Notes: generated from the letters alone by a model not told the origin. A stretch of 64,000 bases of DNA from Mesorhizobium sp. M00.F.Ca.ET.216.01.1.1 (GCF_004010325.2 NZ_SADR02000002.1:346980-410979); one strand, 5' to 3'. Shown: positions 8,601 to 17,770, numbered from the stretch's first letter. Numbers and translations: made by a program.

Positions 8601-9857
8601 ATGGTCAGAAGATTTCTTTTCTCCGTGGTCTTCGCGCTGTCGTCGCTGATGGCGACGCACGCGTGGGCCGACATAACCGTGCTCGTTCCCTCGGGAAGCG
8701 AGGGCGACGGCCTGAGAGCCGCTGCCGCCGACTATGCCAAGCTGAAGGGCACCAAAGTCGAGATCGTCCAGGCTCCCTACAGCAACGTCTTCGAACAGGC
8801 GGCCAATGCCGGCCAGACAAAATCGGGCGCCTTCGACATCGTTCTGATGGACGATCCGTGGATTCCGTTCTTCGCGGAAAACGGGCATCTTGAGGATCTG
8901 ACGCCCTATTTCAAGAAGGCCGGGCTCGAAGGACCGGACAGCGACTTCCTGTCGAAATCCCTGGCGGTCTGCCGCAATCCTTACAACAAGGGGCCCTACG
9001 TGTGCCTGCCCTATGTGGGAAACGCGCAGATGTTCTTCTATGACGCCGCCAAGTTCAAGGAAGCAGGCGTTGAGGCACCGAAGACGTGGGACGACGTGCT
9101 GAAGGCAGCCAAGGCGCTCTCCGAAAAAGGCGGCGGCCGCTATTTCGGCTACGTTTTCCGGGGCGGCCAGGGCAACCCCGTCGTCGCCGACTTCATGCCG
9201 ATCTTCTGGTCCTATGGCGCCGACATGTTCAACGCTGACCGGACAAAAGTGACGATCGACACGCCCGAAGGTGCGGCCGCGATGAAGACCTTCATGGCCC
9301 TGCGCGACGTCTCGCCGAAGGGTGTCGAGAGCTACAACGCCAATGAGGTCGGCCAGGCGCTGGCGGCGGGCACCGCAGCCTCGTCGATCAACTGGCCGAA
9401 CTGGGTCGCGACCTTCGAAGATCCCAGCCAGTCGAAGATGGTCGGCAAGATCTCTTACTCGCCGATCCCGGCGGGCACCAAACCGGGCAGCTCGGAAATC
9501 GGCCACTGGACGATGGGCATCATGGCCGCTGCGAAGAACAAGCAGGAGGCCTTCGACTTCATGCTGTGGGCGACCTCACCGGAACAGATGAAAATCTCGG
9601 CCCAGCGCGGCAACCCGCCGGTGCGCAAGTCGATCTTCACTGATCCCAGCCTGACCGGCCAGGAAAAATTCCGGCATTATCCAGTGCTCATGCAAGCGAT
9701 CGAAGCCTCGACGCCGCGTCCGCGTCATCCGAAATGGCCCGAGATCGAGAACGCGTTCGGGATCGAGCTTTCCAAAGCTGTAGCTGGCACCGAAACGCCG
9801 GAGGAGGCGCTGAAGAGATCCCAGGCTGCGGTCGAAGAGATAACCGGCATCAAGTAG
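8601..9857 (+). CDS. Extracellular solute-binding protein family 1 (CUT1 sugar ABC)
   Basis: The 418-residue product begins with a signal peptide (MVRRFLFSVVFALSSLM to THAWA) and goes on as a type II binding protein: ITVLVPSGSEGDGLRAAAAD, an early DIVLMDDPWIPFFAENGHL contact segment, and ETPEEALKRSQAAVEEI at the end. This matches MalE/UgpB-type proteins for oligosaccharides or polyols. The ATG at 8601 has GGGAGGAATAAG in front; the open frame upstream lacks protein-like character. It heads an operon running to 14594. Confidence 0.88.
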   Translation: MVRRFLFSVVFALSSLMATHAWADITVLVPSGSEGDGLRAAAADYAKLKGTKVEIVQAPYSNVFEQAANAGQTKSGAFDIVLMDDPWIPFFAENGHLEDLTPYFKKAGLEGPDSDFLSKSLAVCRNPYNKGPYVCLPYVGNAQMFFYDAAKFKEAGVEAPKTWDDVLKAAKALSEKGGGRYFGYVFRGGQGNPVVADFMPIFWSYGADMFNADRTKVTIDTPEGAAAMKTFMALRDVSPKGVESYNANEVGQALAAGTAASSINWPNWVATFEDPSQSKMVGKISYSPIPAGTKPGSSEIGHWTMGIMAAAKNKQEAFDFMLWATSPEQMKISAQRGNPPVRKSIFTDPSLTGQEKFRHYPVLMQAIEASTPRPRHPKWPEIENAFGIELSKAVAGTETPEEALKRSQAAVEEITGIK

Positions 9858-10012
9858 CTGGCCGCATATGGTGAATTGAAGTGGAGCGGTATCCGGTGAT
9901 GCTGCTCCATTTTGCCGGATCAGCTCTCCGGGCAAGCACGAGCGCGTACGCGCCGGTTTGGATCTCGGGTTCGCCATGCTATGATTGATTGATATGACGG
10001 ATAGAACTTCCG

Positions 10013-10918
10013 ATGACCGTCTCTATCGGTGCGAAGTTCGAAAATTCGTTCGAGCGGTGGTTTGAGCGCCACCTCCGGGTATTGATGCTTGCGCCAGCTA
10101 TGCTCGTGCTCCTGGCGCTCACGATATTCCCGTCGATCTACATGATCATTGCGGCGGCAACGCGGATCAGCCCGAATCCAGACCTGCCCTGGCAATTTGC
10201 CGGCGCTGACAATTTTCTGCGGCTTCTCACCGACGAGCAGTTTCACGTCGGCTTGTGGAACACGCTGGTGTTCACCGTCTTCGCTGTCGGCACCGAGTTC
10301 CTTTTTGGCCTCGGCCTCGCCTTGCTGCTCGACCGATACATCCGGCGCTTGAATTTCCTGAAAACGATCCTGATGCTGCCGATGATGCTGCCGCCGGTTG
10401 CGGTCGCGATCACCTGGAAGCTCATCTACGAGCCGCAATTCGGCGTGCTCAACGAGATCATGTTCCGGCTCGGCCTGCCCCTCCAAGCTTGGGCCGGCGA
10501 CGTCCGACTGGCTATGTTCTCCGTGATCGTCGCCGACGTTTGGCAATGGACGCCGTTCATGTTCCTGCTGATGCTTGCCGGGCTCGCCAGCCTGCCGGAC
10601 GAGCCGTACGAGGCGGCGGCGATTGACGGCGCCTCCGCCTGGCGGCAGTTCTGGGATCTGACGCTGCCGTTCCTGAAGCCGGTCATCGCCATCGCGCTGC
10701 TGTTACGCATCATGGACGCGCTGCGGCTCTTTGACCTCGTCTTCATCTTGACCGGCGGCGGCCCCGCCGACCGGACCAAGACGCTCAGTCTCTATATTTA
10801 CCAAGTGGCGTACCGCTTCGCCGACCCCAGCTATGCGGCCGCCATCTCGCTTTTCGTGCTGTTCACGACCGTCGCGTTCAGCACCTGGTTCATCAAGCGC
10901 ATGCGGCTTGCCGACTAG
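10013..10918 (+). CDS. CUT1 sugar ABC permease, MalF type
   Basis: A 301-residue, six-helix permease. The first helix is LMLAPAMLVLLALTIFPSIY, the central part holds LNFLKTILMLPMMLPPVAVA, and the coupling loop EPYEAAAIDGASAWRQFWDL is the EAA motif that docks on the ATPase. It is separated from the binding protein by 155 bases with an imperfect hairpin (ATCCGG to CCGGAT), which may lower downstream expression relative to the binding protein. The second permease begins seven bases after it. Confidence 0.88.
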   Translation: MTVSIGAKFENSFERWFERHLRVLMLAPAMLVLLALTIFPSIYMIIAAATRISPNPDLPWQFAGADNFLRLLTDEQFHVGLWNTLVFTVFAVGTEFLFGLGLALLLDRYIRRLNFLKTILMLPMMLPPVAVAITWKLIYEPQFGVLNEIMFRLGLPLQAWAGDVRLAMFSVIVADVWQWTPFMFLLMLAGLASLPDEPYEAAAIDGASAWRQFWDLTLPFLKPVIAIALLLRIMDALRLFDLVFILTGGGPADRTKTLSLYIYQVAYRFADPSYAAAISLFVLFTTVAFSTWFIKRMRLAD

Positions 10919-10925
10919 AGGACCT

Positions 10926-11774
10926 ATGGCGCACCGCCGAAAGAGTATCGGAATCCAGCGCATCGCCGCCTATGCGGCGATCGCCGTAGCGCTCGTGGTC
11001 ACCCTCTTCCCGGTCTACTGGATCGCGGCCAACTCGTTCAAATACGACATCGACATCTTCTCGATACCGCCGCAATGGGTCCCCGCCAATCCGACGTCGA
11101 AGCATTACCACGCCGCCTTCGTCGAGCGGCCCTTCCTAATCTACGCATTGAACAGCCTGATCATCGCGGTCTCGACGACGCTTGTCTCGGTCGTCTTCGG
11201 CTCCCTGGCCGGCTATGCGCTCGCCCGTTTCCAGTATCCGGGCAGATGGCGCTACCAGATCTCGTTCTGGATCCTGTCGACGCGCATGATGCCACCCATC
11301 GTGACGATCATCCCGCTCTACATCGCCTTCAACCATCTCAGCATGCTGAACACGAAGCCTGCGGTGATCATCGCCTATACGGCGTTCAACCTGCCTTTCG
11401 CAACCTGGATGATGAAGAGCTACTTCCAGGACCTGCCGGTCGAGCTCGAGGAGGCGGCGATGGTCGACGGCGACACGCGATGGGGCGCGTTCCTGCATGT
11501 CGCTTTGCCGCTCGCCCGTCCTGGGCTGGCGGCCACAGCCATCTTTTGCCTGATCATTTCGTGGAACGAGTTCCTGCTCGCCCTCATCCTGACCCTGACC
11601 GAACGATCGCAGACGCTACCGATCGGCATTGCCGGGCGCGTCACGCAGTACAACACCTATTGGGGCGAAATCAGCGCCGCCGGCTTCACCGCCTGCATCC
11701 CGATCATGATCTTCGCCTTCGTCGTCCAGAAACACCTGGTTCGCGGCATCTCGTTCGGCGCGGTCAAGGGGTGA
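10926..11774 (+). CDS. CUT1 sugar ABC permease, MalG type
   Basis: A 282-residue permease starting MAHRRKSIGIQRIAAYAAIA, with the MalG pattern FPVYWIAANSFK in the first periplasmic loop, RMMPPIVTIIPLYIAF in the core and the EAA loop PVELEEAAMVDGDTRWGAF. The ATG at 10926 has AGAGGACCT upstream; the frame is open earlier but overlaps the first permease. It pairs with the upstream permease as the heterodimeric channel. Confidence 0.88.
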   Translation: MAHRRKSIGIQRIAAYAAIAVALVVTLFPVYWIAANSFKYDIDIFSIPPQWVPANPTSKHYHAAFVERPFLIYALNSLIIAVSTTLVSVVFGSLAGYALARFQYPGRWRYQISFWILSTRMMPPIVTIIPLYIAFNHLSMLNTKPAVIIAYTAFNLPFATWMMKSYFQDLPVELEEAAMVDGDTRWGAFLHVALPLARPGLAATAIFCLIISWNEFLLALILTLTERSQTLPIGIAGRVTQYNTYWGEISAAGFTACIPIMIFAFVVQKHLVRGISFGAVKG

Positions 11775-11777
11775 GCC

Positions 11778-12842
11778 ATGGCCTCGGTCGTCTTCCAGGA
11801 CGTGGTCAAGAAGTTCGGCACCTTCACCGCGGTCAGCGACCTCAATCTTGAGGTGCGCGACAAGGAGTTTCTCGTCCTACTCGGACCTTCGGGCTGCGGC
11901 AAGACCACGACCATGCGCATGGTAGCCGGCCTCGAGGAGGTTACGGCCGGAGAGATCTTCATCGGCAGCGACCCGGTCAACGACGTGCTGCCGAAATATC
12001 GCGACGTCGCGATGGTCTTCCAGTCCTACGCGCTCTACCCCCACCTCAGCGTCGCCGATAACATCGGCTACCCCTTGAAGATCCGCAAGGTGCCGCAGGA
12101 CAAGATGCGCCAGATGGTCATGGAGGTGGCGCGCCGCGTCGAGCTCGACGGCCTGCTCGACCGGCTGCCGAAGCAACTCTCCGGCGGGCAGCGCCAGCGC
12201 GTCGCGCTGGCCCGCGCCATCATCCGCACACCAAAGGTCTTCTTGATGGACGAGCCGCTGTCCAATCTCGACGCCAAGCTGCGGGTCCAGATGCGGGCCG
12301 AACTCAAGCACCTCCAGCACGAGCTACAGGTGACGACGATCTACGTCACCCACGACCAGATCGAGGCGATGACCCTCGCTCACCGGGTGGCGGTGATGAA
12401 CAAGGGCGTGATCGAGCAGCTCGGCACGCCGAAGGAGATCTACAACGACCCGCGCACTCTTTTCGTCGCGGGCTTCATCGGTTCGCCGCCGATGAACCTG
12501 ATCGACGGTGAGGTCAAGGACGGGGTCTTCACGAGCTTCGGCGGCGTCAGGGTCGACGGCCTCGGGAGCGCGACCGTTGCGAGCGCTGTACTGGGCGTCC
12601 GCCCGGAGGACATCCACGTCCTTCCTGCCGGAAGCGAAAAGACCAATATCGTGGCCCCGATCTATTCGGTCGAACTGACCGGCGAAAGCACGCTGGTCAC
12701 CCTGCGCGCCGGAGCGGCGTTGCTCACTGTTCGCGCCGACAAGAATTTTGTGGGCGACTTTGATCAGATGGTGGAGGCCGGCTTTGCGCCCGGACGGGTG
12801 TTCCTGTTTGATCGCCAGAGCCAGGACCGTGTTGACTTCTAG
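11778..12842 (+). CDS. CUT1 sugar ABC ATPase (MalK/UgpC type)
   Basis: The 354-residue protein has Walker A GPSGCGKTTT near residue 38, signature LSGGQRQRVALARAI, Walker B VFLMDEPLSNLDAKLR and switch His in YVTHDQIEAM. A C-terminal regulatory OB-like domain of about 120 residues follows (LGVRPEDIHVLPAG near the middle), typical of MalK/UgpC/MsmK. It begins three bases after the permease stop. With the two permeases and the binding protein it forms a full importer. Confidence 0.9.
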   Translation: MASVVFQDVVKKFGTFTAVSDLNLEVRDKEFLVLLGPSGCGKTTTMRMVAGLEEVTAGEIFIGSDPVNDVLPKYRDVAMVFQSYALYPHLSVADNIGYPLKIRKVPQDKMRQMVMEVARRVELDGLLDRLPKQLSGGQRQRVALARAIIRTPKVFLMDEPLSNLDAKLRVQMRAELKHLQHELQVTTIYVTHDQIEAMTLAHRVAVMNKGVIEQLGTPKEIYNDPRTLFVAGFIGSPPMNLIDGEVKDGVFTSFGGVRVDGLGSATVASAVLGVRPEDIHVLPAGSEKTNIVAPIYSVELTGESTLVTLRAGAALLTVRADKNFVGDFDQMVEAGFAPGRVFLFDRQSQDRVDF

Positions 12843-12843
12843 G

Positions 12844-13596
12844 ATGCTCCTCGCCGTCGCGGCACTCCTGTGTACCGGAGGCGCCGCGGCAGGCGAGGAT
12901 GTCATTGCGGACAATCCGCTTGTCGAAATATCGGGAGGCCCGTTCGTCTTCGGCAACGACACGGGCGATGAAAACGAGCGGCCGCGACATGTCGTCGAAG
13001 GCCAGGCCTTCGCCATGAACCAGACCGAGATCACCAACGCGCAATACCGCCGCTTCGTCGCGGCGACGGGACATCGCGCCGCTTTCTACGACCGGCATCC
13101 GGCCCTCGGCCTGCCTGACCACCCGGTCGTCGGCGTCAGCTTTGCCGATGCAGAGGCGTTCTGCGCCCATTATGGCCTGAAGTTGCCGTCCGAGCAGGAA
13201 TACGAACGCGCGGCGCGCGGGCCGCAGGGAGCACACTTCCCCTGGGGTGATGCGCCGGTCGACGCGACACGCGCCAATTTTGGACGCGGCGCCTGCTGCG
13301 ACGAGGACGCCAGCGACGGTCATGACATGACCGCACCCGCCCGGTCGTTCCCACTTGGGGCGAGCAGGGAGGGCCTGCTCAACCTCGTCGGCAACGTGTG
13401 GGAATGGACCCGCGACTTTTATGCACCCTACGGCGGCCAAGCGCTGCCCGAAATCGCCGGAAAGTATCGGGTGCTTCGCGGTGGCGCGTGGAACAGCGAC
13501 CCCACCCGCCTGAGCACGACCCGCCGGCTTGCCTATGACCCTGATTTTCGCTTCGCCGCCAACGGAGGCTTTCGATGCGTACGCTCACCGGATTGA
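12844..13596 (+). CDS. Exported formylglycine-generating-enzyme-like (SUMF1 domain) protein
   Basis: The product starts almost directly after the ATPase stop. It has a signal peptide (MLLAVAALLCTGGAAAG) and one SUMF1/FGE domain: VEISGGPFVFGND, NQTEITNAQYRRFVAATGH, LPSEQEYERAARGPQGAHF, NLVGNVWEWTRDFY and YRVLRGGAWNSDP. True FGEs carry the catalytic cysteine pair in the RGGSW-C to C-x-R segment. Here that part reads NSDPTRLSTTRRLAYDP with no cysteine, so sulfatase activation is unlikely. Relatives without these cysteines serve as iron or sugar-binding domains. An ACCDE cysteine pair elsewhere in the domain is unexplained. The start is ATG at 12844; an overlapping TTG slightly upstream is possible. 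Confidence 0.82.
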   Translation: MLLAVAALLCTGGAAAGEDVIADNPLVEISGGPFVFGNDTGDENERPRHVVEGQAFAMNQTEITNAQYRRFVAATGHRAAFYDRHPALGLPDHPVVGVSFADAEAFCAHYGLKLPSEQEYERAARGPQGAHFPWGDAPVDATRANFGRGACCDEDASDGHDMTAPARSFPLGASREGLLNLVGNVWEWTRDFYAPYGGQALPEIAGKYRVLRGGAWNSDPTRLSTTRRLAYDPDFRFAANGGFRCVRSPD

Positions 13597-14594
13597 TTGC
13601 CCTTTCGCTCATGGCGATCGCAACACAAGGGTCAGCGGAGCCGAAGGCAGCGTCGGGATACGAAGTCGAAATCGTGCGAAAGCCGGGGGCGATCTTTGCC
13701 GGCCTTGTACGCGACGGCGATGCGCTTCTGGTGACCGACCTCGCCGACGGCCGCCTCTACAGGCGCTCCCCAGACGGCCGTTTCACCGCTTTCGGGCCGG
13801 TCCTGCCGCATGGCACCGACGTCATGGGCGACCCGACCGGGCCCTATCGAGTCGAGCGCCATGGCAACGGCTATCTCGTCGCCCAGGGCTGGACGCCGGC
13901 GGACCATGACGAGGACTCCAACGACCACGCAATGCTCGAGGTCGACGAGGGCGCCGTCACGAGGGTCGTCAGCAACGACTTCTGGAACCCGTACGACTTC
14001 GCCTTGTCGGGCGACACGCTCTATGTCGTCGACGCCGCGCGGAACTCCGTCGAACGCCTTCTGGCCGACGGGAGCGACCGGACGCAGCTTTTCGCCTTTG
14101 CCCGGCTGAGCACCAGCGGCCAGGCCCTAACGGCCCTGTCGCCGACCGAGTTCGGCGACAAGCAAAAATACGACTTCGACGCGGTTCCGACCGGCATCGC
14201 CGTGCACGGCGGCCGGCTTTACGTTTCCCTGTTCGGCGGATTTCCCTTCGTTGCCGGCAGCGGCCGTATCGTCTCGCTGCCGCAGGCCGGCCAAACAAGC
14301 AGCGCCCGCATCGAGGCCGTCGGCTTAAATGCTCCGGTCGATGTCGTCTTCGATACGAAGGGCGGGATGCTGGTCCTAGAGCACGGCACTTTCGATCAGT
14401 CGGATGGCTGGGCTTCTGGCAGCGGCAGGCTTCTCGGGTTAGACCTCGTCTCAGGAAAAAGGCAGGTGCTTCTCGATGGGCTGACCCGACCGGTCGACGT
14501 GCTCCCCTTCGACAATGTCGCTATCGTCGTCTCGCAACTGGACGGGAAGCTCGTCTTTCTCAAACAGGCAGGGCCTGCCCAGCCGCACCCCTAA
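13575..14594 (+). CDS. Exported beta-propeller protein (ScyD/ScyE- or SMP-30-like)
   Basis: Overlapping the preceding gene by 22 bases, this 339-residue protein has a signal peptide (MRTLTGLIALSLMAIATQG). Repeating blade motifs follow, such as GLVRDGDALLVTDLADGRLY, NPYDFALSGDTLYVVDAARN, VPTGIAVHGGRLYVSLFGG and APVDVVFDTKGGMLVLEHG. This is a six-bladed NHL/ScyD-type propeller likely located in the periplasm. Translational coupling to the SUMF1-like gene suggests that the two exported proteins act together, perhaps on the carbohydrate taken up by this operon. No enzyme activity can be assigned. Confidence 0.78.
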   Translation: MRTLTGLIALSLMAIATQGSAEPKAASGYEVEIVRKPGAIFAGLVRDGDALLVTDLADGRLYRRSPDGRFTAFGPVLPHGTDVMGDPTGPYRVERHGNGYLVAQGWTPADHDEDSNDHAMLEVDEGAVTRVVSNDFWNPYDFALSGDTLYVVDAARNSVERLLADGSDRTQLFAFARLSTSGQALTALSPTEFGDKQKYDFDAVPTGIAVHGGRLYVSLFGGFPFVAGSGRIVSLPQAGQTSSARIEAVGLNAPVDVVFDTKGGMLVLEHGTFDQSDGWASGSGRLLGLDLVSGKRQVLLDGLTRPVDVLPFDNVAIVVSQLDGKLVFLKQAGPAQPHP

Positions 14595-14677
14595 ATATCT
14601 GTTATCGATGGCGTCGCCGGCGCTATAGGAAGGCGCACCGGCGCCGGCGCGCTTGCCGCCATCGACTCTCAGATATT
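14594..14677 (+). repeat. Long imperfect inverted repeat, probable bidirectional terminator or small palindromic repeat
   Basis: Directly at the end of the propeller gene, AATATCTG, a CGATGGCG block and a CGCCGGCGC block are answered in reverse order by GGCGCCGGCG, CGCCATCG and CAGATATT. The arms are about 30 bases with small bulges around a roughly 16-base loop. No T-run follows, so it may stop transcription in a factor-dependent way, protect the mRNA 3' end, or be a dispersed repeat. Confidence 0.6.
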
Positions 14678-14954
14678 CCTCGCGGATTGGCCGGCCTTCC
14701 TTTGCCGTTCGCCATAGGCCTGAGCAACACCAAGACAGGTCGCTTCACGCGCAACAACGGAGGAGATATCGGAGATTTTGATACCTGTGTAATGCTCATC
14801 GAGCCCTACCAGGCAGGAGGCGATGTCGCCATGATCATGCTGTGGGATCGACGCGGTCTTTATCCCGAGCATGACCAATAGTCAGTCCGCGACGGTTAGA
14901 CTGAATGTCATGGACACGCCTGCTTCCCTTTCCGGGGACCGCAGATCATTCAGC
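14678..14954. other. Intergenic region with only short uncertain frames
   Basis: Two overlapping frames of about 65 codons, one on each strand, cover this stretch. The minus-strand one (ISSVVAREATCLGVAQAYGE) faintly recalls the C-terminus of FGGY sugar kinases, but it is too short and weak to call. It is probably the 3' side of the LacI-type gene plus remnant sequence. Confidence 0.4.
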
Positions 14955-16055
14955 CTACAGTTGGTCATGCACGGCAATCGAATTTCGTTCCACGAGGTGG
15001 GCCGCCAGGACACGGTGCTCGAAAGGTAACGTTGCCTCCGTTAGCCTCTTTAAGAGAAGCTCCGCCGCCGCCGCTCCGATCAAATGCGCTGGCTGCGCGA
15101 TGGCGGTGAGACCCTGGGCCACGAACTGCATCCAGTCGAGGTCGTCGAAGCAAAGCAGCGAAACGTCTCCTGGAATCGCAAACTTCAGTGCGGAAGTCGC
15201 CTCCAGAACGCCTGTCGACATCACACCGTCGGCGGTAAATAGAGCGGACGGTGCATTGCGCATTGTCAGCAGATCGAGCGCTTCCTTGCGGGCTGCCTCG
15301 CTAGAATAGACCGCCACGCGGCGGATCAACCGCGGATCCGGCGTAATGCCTGCGGCGCGATGGGCTTCGAGGTAACCCAACAGCCTCTGCCAGCTTGGAT
15401 GATGGTAGCGAACATCAGCACTGGAGAGATCAGCGTTCGCCACAAACGAGCCAACATCATCGCGTTGGCCTGGGCCTAGTTCCGCCAGTATACCGATGCG
15501 ACTGTGTCCGGCCTCGATCATGGTCGCGATACTGCTGCGCGTTACAGACACATTGTCGACCACGACTGAATCGGTTTCCAGGCCCGGCACGATGCGGTCG
15601 AACTGCACGACGGGACAGCGGGCCGCGACTGCCTCACGAAGATGATCTGGCTCGTCGACGAAGGTCGATGAGACGATCAATCCGTCGACCTGCTTTTCCA
15701 ATAGCAGCTGCACCGCCTCTCGCTCGAGTTCGGCATTTTCATCGCTATTCGTAACGATAACCCCGAAGCCGCCATGGCGCGCGACATCCCCTATTCCGCG
15801 CAGGACGCTCGCGTAGAAGGGACTTTCAATGTCGCCGACCACCACTCCGATGGTCTGCGTCTTGCCGGTGATCAAGCCCTTGGCCAGGCGATTGGGGCGA
15901 TAGCCCAGCTCAGTTGCGGCGGCGCGTACCTTCTCCTGAACCTCAGGACTGCTGTAGCCGTAGTCGCCAAGCACCCGTCCCGCCGTGGCAGAGCTCACTC
16001 CGGCACGGCGAGCGACCTCGATGATGGTTGCGTTTTTCGACGATCTTTGAGTCAC
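14955..16055 (-). CDS. LacI-family transcriptional regulator of the Amadori-compound locus
   Basis: The 366-residue protein has an N-terminal LacI helix-turn-helix (ATIIEVARRAGVSSATAGRVL, hinge NRLAKGLITGKTQTIGVVV) and a type I periplasmic-binding-like effector domain (NSDENAELEREAVQLLLE, DGLIVSS, VSLLCFDDLDWMQFV). The start is a GTG. It is slightly longer than typical LacI proteins because of an insert near GPGQRDDVGSFVANADLSS. It lies at the end of a minus-strand group with the permease-ATPase and binding protein. The palindrome-like operators at 18703 and 19660 are its probable targets, which would make it the local repressor that responds to a fructosyl-amino acid or its phosphate. Confidence 0.88.
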   Translation of the reverse strand: MTQRSSKNATIIEVARRAGVSSATAGRVLGDYGYSSPEVQEKVRAAATELGYRPNRLAKGLITGKTQTIGVVVGDIESPFYASVLRGIGDVARHGGFGVIVTNSDENAELEREAVQLLLEKQVDGLIVSSTFVDEPDHLREAVAARCPVVQFDRIVPGLETDSVVVDNVSVTRSSIATMIEAGHSRIGILAELGPGQRDDVGSFVANADLSSADVRYHHPSWQRLLGYLEAHRAAGITPDPRLIRRVAVYSSEAARKEALDLLTMRNAPSALFTADGVMSTGVLEATSALKFAIPGDVSLLCFDDLDWMQFVAQGLTAIAQPAHLIGAAAAELLLKRLTEATLPFEHRVLAAHLVERNSIAVHDQL

Positions 16056-16165
16056 TCAGCAAGCCCCGCCGCGCACGCGTGCGTCGTGACGAGGAGCTAG
16101 CGGCAGTTGGGCCCGCCCCGCAAGGCAGAACAGCGCAGTACTCGCCGTTGCGCACACCATTGCAA

Positions 16166-17695
16166 TCACAGCACCTCGGACAGAAAGCGACGAAGACGTG
16201 GGCTTTGCGGATTGTCGAAAAGGTCCGCTGGTCGTCCTGCCTCGACAATTCGTCCCTCATCCATGAATACGACTTGGTTCGCAACCTTGCGAGCGAAGTT
16301 CATCTCGTGCGTAACGACCACCATCGTCATCCCGCCCCGTCCGAGATCGGCCATCAAGTTCAGGACACCTTTCACCAATTCCGGATCGAGAGCACTGGTG
16401 ACTTCGTCGAACAGCATAACCTCGGGTTCGAGGGCCAGCGCGCGCGCGATAGCCACCCGCTGCTGTTGTCCGCCCGAAAGATTTGCCGGCCTATGGTCTT
16501 TGCGCTCCAGTAGTCCGACTTCATGCAGCCTCGCCAAGGCCGCGCCCTCAGCCTCCTCGCGCGACATACGTTTTACTTTGCGCAGCGCCAGGGTGATGTT
16601 GGCGAGCGCGCTGCGGTCGGGGAACAAGTTGAATTGCTGGAAAACCATGCCAACCCGCCGCCGGAGTTGATCAGGGGTCTGCCTGTAGATGCTGTCGCCA
16701 TCGAGAAGAATGTCACCGGCTCGACACTCTACGAGGCGGTTGAGGCAGCGCAGCAAGGTTGACTTGCCCGAGCCGGACGGCCCGATCAGGCAGGTGACCG
16801 TCCCAGGCTCCACTTTCAGACTGACGTTATGGAGCACCTGGACGGCGCCGTAGGCCATGTCGATATTCTTGACCTCAATACCGCCGCCCTTGAAGCGTGT
16901 GGGCGCTGCTGCGGGCAACGTCGCTGCGCCCGGCACGACGGCTTCGGCAAGCTCGGCGACCTCCTTGAGGCCGCTCTGCACAGCGGTGATACGTTTGCCA
17001 ACGCGCATGCGCGTGTCGATGTAATTGACGAGGTGGGTTAGCGGTACCGTGATCACGAGATAGAACACGCCGGCCAGCAACAGCGGTGACAAGTTGCCGG
17101 TCAGCACGGCCTGGTCTTGGCCGACGCGGAACAGTTCGCGTTCGGAGGCGAGAAGGCCAAGAAAGTAAACAAGACTGGAATCTTTGACATTGCCGATGAA
17201 CTGGTTGACCAGTGCAGGCAGGACGCGGCGGATGCCTTGCGGGATCACCACCAAGCGCATGCCTTGGCCATATGTCATGCCGAGAGTGCGGGTGGCGTCG
17301 ATCTGACCACGCTCGACGCTCTGAATGCCGGCGCGGAAAATCTCTCCGATGTAGGCGCCGGCAATCAGGCTGAGTGCCAGAATGCCCAGCGGGTAAGGCG
17401 ATGGACCGAACAGATCTCGGCCCAACCGCGCGAAGCCTTGGCCAATGATCAGGATCGTGACAATGGCGGGCAGCCCACGGAAGATATCGGTGTAGACTCG
17501 CGCAAGGAGTTTCAGCGGCCGGTTCTCGGAAATCCCCATGACCGCCAGAACGATACCGATCAGCGTCCCGAAAAACGTCGAGGCGAGGGCCAGGACCAGG
17601 GTGTTCTTGAGGCCGACCATCACCATGTTTGGCAGAACTTCTGCCATCGCCTGGAAATCAAGGAAGCTGCGCGTGAAGGTATCGAACCAGCTCAT
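16166..17695 (-). CDS. Fused amino-acid-type ABC permease and ATPase
   Basis: One polypeptide of 509 residues joins a HisM/GlnP-type permease (residues 1-240; PNMVMVGLKNTLVLALASTF, coupling loop VERGQIDATRTLGMTYGQG) to a HisP/GlnQ ATPase. The ATPase carries Walker A GPSGSGKST, signature LSGGQQQRVAIARAL, Walker B VMLFDEVTSALDPE and switch VVTHEMNFAR. A linker rich in Ala, Pro and Val joins them. These functions are usually separate genes; the fusion is known for some opine or amino-acid systems. The ATG at 17695 was chosen; a GTG ten codons earlier is possible. It follows the binding-protein gene on the same strand and should carry its ligand inward. Confidence 0.85.
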   Translation of the reverse strand: MSWFDTFTRSFLDFQAMAEVLPNMVMVGLKNTLVLALASTFFGTLIGIVLAVMGISENRPLKLLARVYTDIFRGLPAIVTILIIGQGFARLGRDLFGPSPYPLGILALSLIAGAYIGEIFRAGIQSVERGQIDATRTLGMTYGQGMRLVVIPQGIRRVLPALVNQFIGNVKDSSLVYFLGLLASERELFRVGQDQAVLTGNLSPLLLAGVFYLVITVPLTHLVNYIDTRMRVGKRITAVQSGLKEVAELAEAVVPGAATLPAAAPTRFKGGGIEVKNIDMAYGAVQVLHNVSLKVEPGTVTCLIGPSGSGKSTLLRCLNRLVECRAGDILLDGDSIYRQTPDQLRRRVGMVFQQFNLFPDRSALANITLALRKVKRMSREEAEGAALARLHEVGLLERKDHRPANLSGGQQQRVAIARALALEPEVMLFDEVTSALDPELVKGVLNLMADLGRGGMTMVVVTHEMNFARKVANQVVFMDEGRIVEAGRPADLFDNPQSPRLRRFLSEVL

Positions 17696-17770
17696 ATCAA
17701 GTCCATCTATAACTCGGCCGGGCACCGTTGCTCACGGGCCCGGCCGGAACGATAACGGATACGCGCGAAT

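Noticed and set aside
12844..13596. Sulfatase-activating formylglycine-generating enzyme
   Set aside because: The active-site cysteine region after RGGAW has no cysteine and no sulfatase gene is in the window, so the enzyme name is not supported.
14669..14878. FGGY-kinase C-terminal fragment on the minus strand
   Set aside because: Similarity is limited to about 15 residues (EATCLGVAQAYG) and the other strand is equally open; not enough to call.
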